DNA of 64,000 bases. Origin: Sphingobacteriales bacterium. GTDB taxonomy: Bacteria > Bacteroidota > Bacteroidia > Chitinophagales > Chitinophagaceae. Within the stretch, counting starts at the first letter, position 1. Every line of letters starts with the position of its first letter. Location of the stretch: positions 124,001 through 188,000 of the forward strand of contig JACRLZ010000006.1 of assembly GCA_016235125.1 (NCBI GenBank). Reading direction: 5' to 3'. A model generated the notes under the pieces. The model had not been told where the DNA came from, made no database searches, and saw only the letters and a program-made list of their open reading frames with translations. Below are positions 26,283-35,385 of this stretch, piece by piece. The translations under genes were made by a program, and so were the position numbers.

Positions 26283-26813
26283 ATGCTTAAAAAAATCGTC
26301 GTCATAGGACCTGAAAGCACAGGTAAAAGTACTTTGTGCGAACAACTGGCGCAGCATTACAATACCGAATGGTGCCCGGAATTTGCAAGAGAATATTTAC
26401 TCACAAACGGAACGAACTACAGCTTTGACGACCTGTTGATCGTTGCCAAAGGTCAGCTGGCCCTGGAGGATGAATATGCCGCAATGGTTCATCACAATAA
26501 GCCATTGTTTATTGATACGGATATGTATGTAATGAAAGTGTGGTGCGAATTTGTTTTTGGCAAATGTCATCGTTTTATACTTGATGAAATTGTAAAGCGG
26601 AAATATGATTTATGCCTGCTCTGCAATACAGATTTGTCCTGGGTAAAAGATGAACTCAGGGAATATCCTGATTTAAAAACAAGGGAAAGGCTGTATCATA
26701 TTTATAAAGATATCATGATAAACCAGGATGTGCCCTGGGTGGATATAAGCGGTGATAATGAAGAAAGGCTGAACAGGGCCATTGCTGCAGTTAATTCCCT
26801 TTTGAAAAAATAA
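26283..26813 (+). CDS. NadR-type P-loop kinase (probable nicotinamide riboside kinase)
   Basis: A 176-residue P-loop protein. The Walker A motif is GPESTGKST at residues 9-17, followed by EFAREYLLTNG and DTDMYVMKVW, matching the C-terminal ribosylnicotinamide kinase domain of NadR. It lacks the NMN adenylyltransferase and regulator domains of enterobacterial NadR. It would phosphorylate nicotinamide riboside brought in by PnuC (1.1 kb upstream, same strand) and so trap it for NAD synthesis. The neighbour downstream starts 22 bp later. Confidence 0.85.
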   Translation: MLKKIVVIGPESTGKSTLCEQLAQHYNTEWCPEFAREYLLTNGTNYSFDDLLIVAKGQLALEDEYAAMVHHNKPLFIDTDMYVMKVWCEFVFGKCHRFILDEIVKRKYDLCLLCNTDLSWVKDELREYPDLKTRERLYHIYKDIMINQDVPWVDISGDNEERLNRAIAAVNSLLKK

Positions 26814-26835
26814 TTGTTGTTACATTCGTTCCTTC

Positions 26836-28497
26836 ATGAATGATTTTCTGAAAAAAAATCACCGGTTTGTTTTTTTTGGTCTCTGGCTCCTGCTTGCCCT
26901 GATGCAGGCCGGCCTTACCGAACTGCAGGATGATGAAGCATACTACTGGGTATATTCAAAATTTCTGGATTGGGGCTATTTCGATCATCCGCCCATGATT
27001 GCCTTGCTGGTAAAAGCGGGTTATGCTATTTTTCCAAACGAGTTGGGAGTGCGGCTGTTTGCTTTATTATTGAATTTTTTTTCTATCGTACTTATTGAAC
27101 AGCTTACAGATAAAAGGAATCCGCTTTTGTTTTATGGTATTGCCTTGTCAATAGCGGTAATTCAGGTGGCCGGATTTATTGCGGTTCCTGATACTCCCTT
27201 GATTTTTTTTACTGCCTTGTATTTCCTCTTGTATAAAAAATTCATTCAGGCCCCGACCTGGAGAAATACTTTTTTATTGGGTGTTATAATAGCTCTTTTG
27301 TTTTATACAAAATATCAGGCGGTACTGATAGTAATATTCACACTGCTTTCAAATCTCAAATTATTTGCAAAGCGGCAAACCTATATTGCCGGCATCATTG
27401 CATTGGTTTTGTTTTTGCCTCATTTGATCTGGCAATGGGAGCACAACTGGATCAGTTTTCGCTATCATTTGTTTGAGAGCAATGTCGATTCTTACAGGCT
27501 CTCTTATACGGGTGACTATCTTTTGGGGCAATTACTTTTAGCGGGGCCGGTTGCCGGCATCCTGTTATTGCCTGCCGCTTTTTTGTACAAAGCAAAAACT
27601 GAAACAGAAAAGGCGTTGAAGTTTACGATGATTGGGTTATATGTTTTTTTTCTGTTGAGTTCTTTCCGGGGCAGCGTGGAGGCCAACTGGACATCGCCTG
27701 CCGTGGTTCCGCTGATAATTTTGTCTTTTTTGTTTTTAAATGAAAAGCTTAAATGGCGCCTGCGGTTATTTAAACTCTTGCCCGTAACACTCTTACTTGT
27801 CTTATTTACCAGAATTGCCATGATTATTGACATTGTTCCAATTAAGTCTCTTCAACGAAAGTATCATGCATGGAAAGAATGGCCGGCGATAATGAAAGAG
27901 AAAACAAAGGGATTGCCGGTTGTTTTCAGCAATTCCTATCAGCGGGCCAGCAAGTATTGGTTCTATTCAGGACAAATGGCCTTATCACAAAACTTATATA
28001 CTGAAAGAAGGAACAATTATAATTTCTGGCCAATAGAAAAAGAAATGGTCGGCAAGCCTGTTTACTTTTTAGACATCTATGACCTGAATCGTTTTACTGA
28101 TTTGTTGAAAACACCGATCGGGGTTGTCGGTTACAAGTATGATTCATCATTCTTGTCATTTGAAACGATCCGGATTCCATTAAGATCCCAGGCAATCGGA
28201 ACAGGAGATAGTTTGCGTTTACGATTTTTTACCGGCGGCTACGGCCCTTTTGCTTCAAATTTTCTTTACAAAGCCACTAAACCGTACAGGGTATACATGG
28301 TTTTTTTCAAAGGACGATCTGTTGTTGCCGAAAAAGAAGTTATGCTGGATTTAAGAATGCTGAGCATGAAAAAGCACATATCTGTTGCAATGTTCCCTGG
28401 CTTACCAAAAGGAAAATACAAGATGATGTTCTCCATTGCTGTACCGGGTTATAATCCTACCCATAACAGCGAAAAAATAAAATTGATTGTTGAATAA
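26836..28497 (+). CDS. GT39/ArnT-like membrane glycosyltransferase
   Basis: A 553-residue protein with about eleven membrane helices in its first 360 residues. The first periplasmic loop has LQDDEAYYWVYSKFLDWGYFDHPPM, with the acidic pair expected of GT-C transferases of the PMT/ArnT type (DDEAYYW). A C-terminal periplasmic domain of about 190 residues follows. Such enzymes use a polyprenyl-phosphate sugar to glycosylate lipid or protein on the outer side of the inner membrane. Donor and acceptor are unknown. It is 22 bp after the kinase gene. Confidence 0.85.
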   Translation: MNDFLKKNHRFVFFGLWLLLALMQAGLTELQDDEAYYWVYSKFLDWGYFDHPPMIALLVKAGYAIFPNELGVRLFALLLNFFSIVLIEQLTDKRNPLLFYGIALSIAVIQVAGFIAVPDTPLIFFTALYFLLYKKFIQAPTWRNTFLLGVIIALLFYTKYQAVLIVIFTLLSNLKLFAKRQTYIAGIIALVLFLPHLIWQWEHNWISFRYHLFESNVDSYRLSYTGDYLLGQLLLAGPVAGILLLPAAFLYKAKTETEKALKFTMIGLYVFFLLSSFRGSVEANWTSPAVVPLIILSFLFLNEKLKWRLRLFKLLPVTLLLVLFTRIAMIIDIVPIKSLQRKYHAWKEWPAIMKEKTKGLPVVFSNSYQRASKYWFYSGQMALSQNLYTERRNNYNFWPIEKEMVGKPVYFLDIYDLNRFTDLLKTPIGVVGYKYDSSFLSFETIRIPLRSQAIGTGDSLRLRFFTGGYGPFASNFLYKATKPYRVYMVFFKGRSVVAEKEVMLDLRMLSMKKHISVAMFPGLPKGKYKMMFSIAVPGYNPTHNSEKIKLIVE

Positions 28498-28501
28498 TGT
28501 T

Positions 28502-29239
28502 TTATGGTGGTATCAACCCGGTAAGCCGTTGTATGTCGGGATCGGTTTGAATATTGTTCATCTGCCTTAAAACCCACTGCGAACGAAAAGCCACATAGCC
28601 TGAAAGCGGTTTCACTGAATATTTTTTCGGATTCGGAAAACAGGCGGCTATCATTGCTGCTTCCTGCCGGGTGAGATTTCCTGCAGATTTATTAAAATAT
28701 TTTTGAGCTGCCATTTCTATTCCGAATATTCCTTCGCCCATTTCAATCTCATTAAGGTATAATTCCAATATTCTTTTTTTCCCCCACAAAACTTCAATCA
28801 TAAATGTGAAATACATTTCCAGCCCTTTTCGTATCCAGCTTCTGCCCTGCCATAAAAAAATATTTTTTGCCACCTGCTGACTGATGGTACTTGCGCCTCT
28901 TACCCTTCCGGGTTTCTTCTTGTTGTAATTTATTGCTTTTTTTATACTCTTCCAGTCAAAACCATTATGATCGGGAAACAGCTGGTCTTCGGCGGCAATC
29001 ACCGCAAGTTTTGCATTCGGCGAAATTTTATTCCTGTTTACATAATCTCTTTTAAATCCATGTCCGCTCACCCAGCTAATAAGCTGTGTCATAGTAATAG
29101 GCGGGTTTACCCATTTAAGCAGGATGATATAAAAAAGCTGAAGGATAAAAAGCCAGAGGAAAATGCGTTTACTCCATTTCCATACTTTTTTAAGTATTCG
29201 TTTTGTTCTGCTTTCCTTATGGTCAGATCTTGTCGCCAT
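28502..29239 (-). CDS. mtgA: Monofunctional peptidoglycan glycosyltransferase (GT51) MtgA
   Basis: About 245 residues. One N-terminal membrane helix (IFLWLFILQLFYIILLKWV) precedes a GT51 domain with AAEDQLFPDHNGFDW, which holds the catalytic glutamate, then RGASTISQQVAKNIFLW, KKRILELYLNEIEMG and YFNKSA. There is no transpeptidase domain. It polymerises lipid II into glycan strands. The ATG at 29239 is preferred; an ATG two codons upstream is possible. The start overlaps the end of the LysE-family gene by 17 bp, so they are probably co-transcribed. Confidence 0.93.
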   Translation of the reverse strand: MATRSDHKESRTKRILKKVWKWSKRIFLWLFILQLFYIILLKWVNPPITMTQLISWVSGHGFKRDYVNRNKISPNAKLAVIAAEDQLFPDHNGFDWKSIKKAINYNKKKPGRVRGASTISQQVAKNIFLWQGRSWIRKGLEMYFTFMIEVLWGKKRILELYLNEIEMGEGIFGIEMAAQKYFNKSAGNLTRQEAAMIAACFPNPKKYSVKPLSGYVAFRSQWVLRQMNNIQTDPDIQRLTGLIPP

Positions 29240-29855
29240 AAACAATGATTCCCCATATCAGGGCGATTCCAAAAACAATAAGTAACAATCCGTTGATTCG
29301 GTTAAGAATATGAATATTGTGTGGGGTGAGCCGGTTCCGGATTTTACCTGCCAGGAAAACTTTTAATATATCTGTGCCCAGCATCCATATAAGGCAGGTA
29401 AGGAATATAATTATTTTTTCCTGTGCAGTATGATTGATGATGGCCGTGGATGCATATATCCAGAAAATAAATACAGAAGGATTCAGGGTGTTCATAAAGA
29501 AACCGGAAAGAAAGATTTGTGCATAATCTCGTCTGCTGAACTTAAACACCTGTTTGCCCTGGCCGTCTACTTTTACCTTCTTAAAAAACAGAAAAAAAAT
29601 GCCGACTGAAACAAGGAAAATGCAACCTGCTATTCCTACGGCATTTTTGTGTTCTTTGATCTGGTCAAATAGTGTTGTAAAAAAATTAACCAGGAAAACC
29701 ATGGCAATATCACTGGCTGAAACGCCGAATACAAAAGTCAGCCCTCCCCTGTGGCCGTTGTTTAGGCTTTGTTTTATAATAGAAAATAATACCGGCCCTA
29801 CCGAGATGCTTAGCAGTAACCCAAATGTGAGTCCTTTGATGATTGCCTCGATCAT
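29223..29855 (-). CDS. LysE-family amino acid/metabolite exporter
   Basis: A 210-residue protein with six predicted membrane helices. The N-terminus GLLLSISVGPVLFSIIKQSL corresponds to the LysE/RhtB pattern GxxxxxxPGPxxxxxxxxxx in relaxed form, with the conserved proline, and the NPSVFIFWIYAS segment matches the family's NP(K/S) motif. Family members export amino acids and related compounds. The GH3 gene lies just upstream on the same strand (62 bp, with a possible terminator between). Confidence 0.85.
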   Translation of the reverse strand: MIEAIIKGLTFGLLLSISVGPVLFSIIKQSLNNGHRGGLTFVFGVSASDIAMVFLVNFFTTLFDQIKEHKNAVGIAGCIFLVSVGIFFLFFKKVKVDGQGKQVFKFSRRDYAQIFLSGFFMNTLNPSVFIFWIYASTAIINHTAQEKIIIFLTCLIWMLGTDILKVFLAGKIRNRLTPHNIHILNRINGLLLIVFGIALIWGIIVYGDKI

Positions 29856-29874
29856 GATTAAGTAATATCTAAAA

Positions 29875-29905
29875 ATAAAAAACCTCTCTCAGAATAAAGA
29901 AAGAG
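29875..29905 (-). terminator. Probable terminator after the GH3 gene
   Basis: On the minus strand a 7-bp stem with one G-T pair (plus-strand segments 29884-29890 and 29899-29905) is followed by a T-rich run. It lies 13 bp after the GH3 stop. Confidence 0.55.
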
Positions 29906-29917
29906 ATCTCAAAAAGA

Positions 29918-31453
29918 TCAGGTTATATATCCTGTTTCCAGAAACCGGTTCCACTCTTCCAGCATTTTTCCTTTCATCACCCTTGGAAATTTGTGCTGGC
30001 TCCCGAGTTTTCCTTTCAGCTCCATGAACTTCATGAATTTTTGTTCCGGTAATACTTCCACAAAAACTTCTTTTAAGGCGCTGTCTCTTTCGGTAGCGTA
30101 ATCATCATTCAGCTTTCTCAGGTTTTCATCAATTCTTTTTTTCAACTGCAAAGGATCAATAGTATCATTGGTGGCAATATACCAGCGATGAGCAAAAAAG
30201 TTCCCGTAGGGAAATCCAACCACGGTGTATTCGGGAATACAGATATTAAATTCTTCACTTACCAGTTCAATGGCTTTGTTCATATTTTCCACACTCAGGT
30301 GTTCGCCGGTAAGGCTAAGGAAATGTTTTATCCGGCCGGTAATACACACTTCGTTTTTTTCAAGGTCAGCAAATTTTATTGTGTCGCCAAGCAGATAGCG
30401 CCATGCTCCGGCATTGGTGCTCATCAGCAGAGCATATTCCTTACCCTCCTCCACTTCGTGTATCATTTTTGCTTCCGGCCTGTCAATCATATTTCCGTCA
30501 TGATCAAAATTTTTTTCATCAAAGGGAACAAACTCGAAAAAAATATTATTATTCAGAATAAGCTGCATGCCTTTGGCATGTTCCCGGGTTTTGTATCCAA
30601 CAAACCCTTCGCTGGAAAGATAATTTTCAATATATACTATCGGCTTGCCCAATAGTTTTTCAAATCCTTTTTTGTAAGGCTCAAATGCCACTCCTCCATG
30701 AACAAAAAAACTGAAGTTGGGCCATATCTCATGTATATGCTTCACTTTGTAATGCTCTATTACCATTTCCATACACATCTGGCACCATGCAGGCACGCCG
30801 GTTATATAACCTATATCCCATTCCCGGGCATGTTCAACTATTTCATTGAGCTTCTGATTCCAGTCGTGCATGGCAGCAATCCTTCCGCCCGGTTTATAAA
30901 ATGTCTGAAACCAAAAAGGCCTTTTTTTTGCCAATATGCCGCTGAGGTCACCTGCATACCAGCCGGCTTTCCCTTTTTTTAGATCCGTAGCGCCACCCAG
31001 CATCAGAAAACTTTTGGTCATAGCCTTTTTGTTGATTTCCTGATATTTCATCAGGCTGAAAAGCTGTCGTAAATAATTAACCGTATTGCTGCGCAACAAA
31101 TCCCTGGTTACCGGAATATATTTACTGGCAGCTTCGGATGTTCCGGAGCTAAGAGCATAATATTTTATTTTTCCGGGCCAGGTCACATCCGGCACGCCTT
31201 CCAGTGTTTTCTTCCACCACTCATTGTATATTTTATTATAATCATGTACCGGCACCAGTTCCTGAAATTTTTTTGCCGGATGCCGGCTTAGCAATGCTTC
31301 ATCAAACTTGTAGTACTGGCCAAACTCGGTGAATCTTGCTTTTTTCAATAATTTTTTTAAGACTCTGATTTGTTGTCGCATTGGATCATTCTGAGGAATC
31401 CTGAATGCTGCCGCAATGGCTCTCGGTAGTTTTATTTCAATAATGGTTGCCAT
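29918..31453 (-). CDS. GH3-family acyl-amido synthetase
   Basis: A 511-residue protein of the GH3 family, whose plant members join acyl acids such as jasmonate and indole acetate to amino acids through an acyl-adenylate. Recognisable blocks are YYALSSGTSEAASKYIPVT (the ATP-binding SSGTS motif), NFSFFVHGGVAFEPY, YLSSEGFVGY and LLGDTIKFADLEKNEVCITGR. Bacterial copies are common in Bacteroidota, but their substrates are not known to me. The protein is full length and has no signal peptide. A LysE-type exporter gene follows it, which could fit export of an amino-acid conjugate. Confidence 0.88.
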   Translation of the reverse strand: MATIIEIKLPRAIAAAFRIPQNDPMRQQIRVLKKLLKKARFTEFGQYYKFDEALLSRHPAKKFQELVPVHDYNKIYNEWWKKTLEGVPDVTWPGKIKYYALSSGTSEAASKYIPVTRDLLRSNTVNYLRQLFSLMKYQEINKKAMTKSFLMLGGATDLKKGKAGWYAGDLSGILAKKRPFWFQTFYKPGGRIAAMHDWNQKLNEIVEHAREWDIGYITGVPAWCQMCMEMVIEHYKVKHIHEIWPNFSFFVHGGVAFEPYKKGFEKLLGKPIVYIENYLSSEGFVGYKTREHAKGMQLILNNNIFFEFVPFDEKNFDHDGNMIDRPEAKMIHEVEEGKEYALLMSTNAGAWRYLLGDTIKFADLEKNEVCITGRIKHFLSLTGEHLSVENMNKAIELVSEEFNICIPEYTVVGFPYGNFFAHRWYIATNDTIDPLQLKKRIDENLRKLNDDYATERDSALKEVFVEVLPEQKFMKFMELKGKLGSQHKFPRVMKGKMLEEWNRFLETGYIT

Positions 31454-31520
31454 GTATGGCTTATGCTGTTATGTTTAAAGTTACGAATATATGCAATAGG
31501 GAATTGACCCATGATGAGTA

Positions 31521-33464
31521 TCATCCGCCCAGTTTGCGATACATTTTCCATAATAACCGGAGATCTGCAGAAGGTTCATAATCCCGGGCATACCAGTAGT
31601 CGAGCATTTGTAAACTTTCAGGCGGTAATGGTTGATTTACCGATGCAACAACTCCGTTACTGGCAATAACCGCCGGACGGAGATGGGGAAGTTTTTTTTC
31701 TCCTGTTGCATAACCTATCCATGTTTTTTGAGCAAATAACACAGAAATGCAATTGACGAAAAATTGAACTGGGTTTTTAACGATTATAAGTTGCAGCGGA
31801 AAAGATATTATACCGATCAGGGAAATAGCAATATCAATTAAACGTTTCAGTCTTTTTTTATAGGGGTCTGAAAGATTAAACCCGTTTTCAGCAGATACGG
31901 ATTCTCCGGATGTGTTTTTTGAATCGCTCCCTACAATGCTCCTGCTGTACGAAGCATGGAATTTTATACTGATATTTCCCGGCAAATGCTGAAAGCTTTC
32001 TATAATTTTTGAAAAGGATAGTTTGCCTTCACAAAAAACAATTTCCCGGAAAGGGATTGTTTTACCGAGTTGCTGCAGATTTTTCATTTGGCCCACCGAT
32101 GAAATGTCGTTTTCCTCTATTGCCACACGGTCCATAATTTTTTCATGCAGCCCCGCATCTTTCATCAGCCTGGCGACCTGATAATATTCATCTTCAGTAC
32201 CCACTATCAGCGTAGTAGCTTTATCATTTTTTCCCTTGATGTAACTTAACACTCCTGTCCGGATCAAAATCCATCTTAAAACACTTATGGTCATAAATGC
32301 CAGAACGGAGCCGAATAAGAGAATACCTCTTGAAAAGCGAAATCGTTCGGGTAATAATGCATAAGCGGCAAGGAGGCATACTGTGGCAACAAGCATTGAG
32401 CTGATCAGCTCTGTTCGTTTGTACCACCGGTCGTATAAACCGGCATAATATGCCGTGATAAGAAAAAAAACTGTATATGCAGGAAATGCGATCCATAATA
32501 ATCGCTGATCGTATTCGGTCTCGGGCCTTACCCATATCAGCCAGATATTTTTTACCAGCCAGAAGCAAAGAAGTATTACTCCTGCATCAATCACCGGTAA
32601 TCCGATTTTGCGAATAAACCGCCCGGTCGCAGACAATACAGCTCTTGTCCAGATCGCAATATGTATTAAGAAGTTGAAAAATCCGGCTCTGCCTTTCCCA
32701 TAATGTTTTCGTACAAAAATGCTCATGGCATTATAAAACATCCGCACATAGTTCATGCTGCCCTTTCGGGTGCTTTCTCCTTTAAAGTGTATGATAGCGC
32801 TATCAGCAAAATAATAGTTCCTATAGCCGGCTTTCTGTATGCGATAACTCAGGTCCACATCTTCTCCATACATAAAAAATATTTCGTCGAAGCTCCCCAC
32901 TTTTTCAAGCACTTCTCTTTTAACCATCATAAAAGCGCCGGCCAGCACATCCACTTCATTCACCTTGTTTTCATCCAGGTTGCCAAGATGATATTTTGAA
33001 AAAATCTTCGACCGGGGAAAAAGTTTTGACAGACCAAATAGTTTGTATAAAGAGGTGATAGGGGAAGGAAAAGCTCTTTTTGATTCTCTCAAAAACCTGC
33101 CTCTGCCGTCCAGCATTTTAACTCCCAGCGCCCCGGCATCAGCATGGCTTTCAAAAAAGTCAATACATTTCACAAAACAATCTTCGGGAACAAGGGTATC
33201 CGGATTCAGAAAAAGAACATATTTGCCTGCTGCCAGCTTTAATCCCTGGTTGCATGCTTTTGCAAAACCGGTATTTTCTTTATTGGCTATAAATTTTACT
33301 CCTGGAAATGCCGGTGACAGGTATTCAATACTCTCATCGGCTGAATTATTATCAATAACTATTATTTCGGCCGGCATTCCGGCAATGGCTTTCTGAACGG
33401 AAAAAAGACATTGTTCGAGAAAATGTTTTACATTAAAGTTTACTATGATTACTGACAGCTTCAA
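31521..33464 (-). CDS. GT2 glycosyltransferase fused to a polyprenyl-phosphate sugar-transferase-like membrane domain
   Basis: A 647-residue fusion. Residues about 1-270 are a GT2 domain of the rhamnosyltransferase-like type (SVIIVNFNVKHFLEQCL, VIDNNSAD, LFLNPDT, MYGEDVDLSYRI). Residues about 275-410 hold four membrane helices. A Rossmann-like segment (TTLIVGTEDEYYQVARLM) follows, then a hydrophobic stretch RLIDIAISLIGIISFPLQL. The last three parts match the architecture of WbaP/PglC-type phosphoglycosyl transferases. However, the catalytic aspartate-glutamate pair and the PGxTG-like region of those enzymes are not seen, so this half looks degenerate or repurposed. It acts in envelope polysaccharide assembly by inference. 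Confidence 0.85.
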   Translation of the reverse strand: MKLSVIIVNFNVKHFLEQCLFSVQKAIAGMPAEIIVIDNNSADESIEYLSPAFPGVKFIANKENTGFAKACNQGLKLAAGKYVLFLNPDTLVPEDCFVKCIDFFESHADAGALGVKMLDGRGRFLRESKRAFPSPITSLYKLFGLSKLFPRSKIFSKYHLGNLDENKVNEVDVLAGAFMMVKREVLEKVGSFDEIFFMYGEDVDLSYRIQKAGYRNYYFADSAIIHFKGESTRKGSMNYVRMFYNAMSIFVRKHYGKGRAGFFNFLIHIAIWTRAVLSATGRFIRKIGLPVIDAGVILLCFWLVKNIWLIWVRPETEYDQRLLWIAFPAYTVFFLITAYYAGLYDRWYKRTELISSMLVATVCLLAAYALLPERFRFSRGILLFGSVLAFMTISVLRWILIRTGVLSYIKGKNDKATTLIVGTEDEYYQVARLMKDAGLHEKIMDRVAIEENDISSVGQMKNLQQLGKTIPFREIVFCEGKLSFSKIIESFQHLPGNISIKFHASYSRSIVGSDSKNTSGESVSAENGFNLSDPYKKRLKRLIDIAISLIGIISFPLQLIIVKNPVQFFVNCISVLFAQKTWIGYATGEKKLPHLRPAVIASNGVVASVNQPLPPESLQMLDYWYARDYEPSADLRLLWKMYRKLGG

Positions 33465-33537
33465 AGCAATACGAAGTAAGAAGTTTTCGTGTTGTTATCA
33501 AAATGCAGATTTCTTTTCCCCGCTTTTGCGGATAGGG

Positions 33538-33545
33538 TATCTTTG
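33538..33545 (+). promoter_or_regulatory. -7 element TATCTTTG just before the suhB-like gene
   Basis: An exact TAnnTTTG match ending 3 bp before the ATG at 33549. If used, the transcript would start at or just after the start codon, so either the message is leaderless or the element is fortuitous. Confidence 0.35.
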
Positions 33546-33548
33546 CCC

Positions 33549-34328
33549 ATGCTTAAAACCGTCCTTATCAACGCTGTAGAGGCTGGGGCCGCAGAGATTC
33601 TCCGGTTTTTCAATAATAATTTTAAAGTAAGTAATAAAGAAGGCGTCAACAACCTGGTGACCGAAGCCGACCATGCTTCGGAAAAAGCTATTATTGATGT
33701 GATACACAAACAATATCCTGATCATCATATACTGAGTGAGGAGACCGGAGAAATTATACTGGACTCCAATTATAAATGGATCATTGACCCGATTGACGGA
33801 ACAATAAATTTTGCCCATGGTATTCCTCTTAATTGTGTTTCTATTGCTATAGAACATCATGGAGAAATTGTAATGGCTGCCGTATATAATCCACACCTGA
33901 AAGAATTGTTTTTTGCAGAAAAAGGAAGTGGCGCTGCTCTTAATGATAAAAAAATACGGGTAAGTGAAGAATCGAGGGTGATAAAATCATGTCTTGTAAC
34001 CGGCTTTCCATATACTTATATAAACACTCCTGATGGTCCCTTGGAAATTTTTGAACGCTTTGTGAGAAAAGGTGTGCCCGTAAGAAGACTTGGTTCGGCA
34101 GCCATTGATCTGTGCTGGGTAGCCTGCGGAAGATTTGATGGCTTCTACGAGCATAAATTAGAGGCATGGGATAGTGCCGCCGGATACCTGATTGTTGAAG
34201 AAGCAGGAGGTAAAGTAACTGATCTTGCCGGCAATAAATTTTCCGTTTACCAGCACAAGGTGCTGGCCACAAACGGAAAGATTCACGATGAAATGCTGGA
34301 TGTGATCAATAACAGAAAAGAATTATGA
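33549..34328 (+). CDS. suhB: Inositol monophosphatase-family phosphatase
   Basis: A 259-residue protein. The metal-binding motifs of the family are present: EETG (ILSEETGE), WIIDPIDGTINFAHG and, near the C-terminus, LEAWDSAAGYLIVEEAGG. Members dephosphorylate inositol phosphates or related sugars, and SuhB also has a regulatory role in enterobacteria. The start at 33549 is preferred because homologues begin there. The last codon and stop overlap the thiL start by ATGA, so the two are coupled. Confidence 0.92.
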   Translation: MLKTVLINAVEAGAAEILRFFNNNFKVSNKEGVNNLVTEADHASEKAIIDVIHKQYPDHHILSEETGEIILDSNYKWIIDPIDGTINFAHGIPLNCVSIAIEHHGEIVMAAVYNPHLKELFFAEKGSGAALNDKKIRVSEESRVIKSCLVTGFPYTYINTPDGPLEIFERFVRKGVPVRRLGSAAIDLCWVACGRFDGFYEHKLEAWDSAAGYLIVEEAGGKVTDLAGNKFSVYQHKVLATNGKIHDEMLDVINNRKEL

Positions 34329-35362
34329 GTGAACAAAGAACTGAAATATCTGCTTTGGGAGAATTTGGTTTAATAGAACATCTCACCAAAAACATTGAAC
34401 TGCAAAATGCTTCTTCGGTTTTGGGGGTTGGCGATGATGCTGCGGTGATTGATACATTCGGCAAGCAGGCAGTAGTCACAACGGACCTGCTAATTGAAGG
34501 TGTGCATTTCGATCTTGCTTATACTCCGCTGAAGCATTTAGGATATAAAAGTGTAGTTGTAAATCTTAGCGATATATATGCCATGAATGCGGTTCCGGCG
34601 CAAATTACAATGAGTCTTGGGATAAGTAACCGGTTTAGTGTAGAAGCCCTGGATGAGTTTTATGAAGGTGTGTATACTGCCTGCAATAAATTTGGAGTTG
34701 ATCTTGTGGGAGGCGATACCACTTCGTCTCAAAAAGGTTTTATTATTTCTGTGACCGCTATCGGAGAAGTTGCCCCGGACAAATATGTAAAAAGAAGCAC
34801 AGCACAAAAAGGAGATTTGCTTTGCGTAAGTGGTGATCTGGGCGCTGCTTATATTGGATTGCTTTTTCTTGAACGGGAGAAAAAAATTTTTATAGAAAGT
34901 CCGGGAGTGCAACCTGACCTGGAAGGCGAGTCGTATGTAATTGGACGGCTGCTGAAGCCGGAAGCAAGAAAAGATATTATTGAATTTTTTGCTGCGCAGA
35001 ATATCCTCCCCACATCGATGATAGATATCAGTGATGGTTTGAGCTCAGAAATATTGCATATCGGTCATCAAAGTAACCTGGGTTGTGTTTTATACGAAGA
35101 AAAAATACCGGTTGCAGAAGAAACAAGAAAAGCTGCGTTTAAATTTGAAATAGATCCGACCGCCTGTGCGTTAAGCGGTGGAGAGGACTATGAACTGCTG
35201 TTCACTATTTCACAATCTGATTACGATAGGCTGCAGATGAGCGAACAAATAAGCGTAATAGGATACATGACTGAGCCGGAACAGGGTTTTTATCTCGTAA
35301 CAAAATCAGGCAACAAACATCCGATTACAGCGCAGGGCTGGAATCATATGAAAAAAAATTAA
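34325..35362 (+). CDS. thiL: Thiamine-monophosphate kinase ThiL
   Basis: A 345-residue protein that phosphorylates thiamine monophosphate to the active diphosphate. Present are the N-terminal LGVGDDAAVI with metal-binding aspartates, TTDLLIEGVHFD, VNLSDIYAMNA, GGDTTSS, and the C-terminal DISDGLSSEILHI and CALSGGEDYELLF. It has the full family length. It overlaps the phosphatase gene upstream by 4 bp, a coupling that I see but whose meaning is not clear. No other thiamine gene is in the window. Confidence 0.95.
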   Translation: MSEQRTEISALGEFGLIEHLTKNIELQNASSVLGVGDDAAVIDTFGKQAVVTTDLLIEGVHFDLAYTPLKHLGYKSVVVNLSDIYAMNAVPAQITMSLGISNRFSVEALDEFYEGVYTACNKFGVDLVGGDTTSSQKGFIISVTAIGEVAPDKYVKRSTAQKGDLLCVSGDLGAAYIGLLFLEREKKIFIESPGVQPDLEGESYVIGRLLKPEARKDIIEFFAAQNILPTSMIDISDGLSSEILHIGHQSNLGCVLYEEKIPVAEETRKAAFKFEIDPTACALSGGEDYELLFTISQSDYDRLQMSEQISVIGYMTEPEQGFYLVTKSGNKHPITAQGWNHMKKN

Positions 35363-35385
35363 GACTAATTGGATTTATAAAGATT

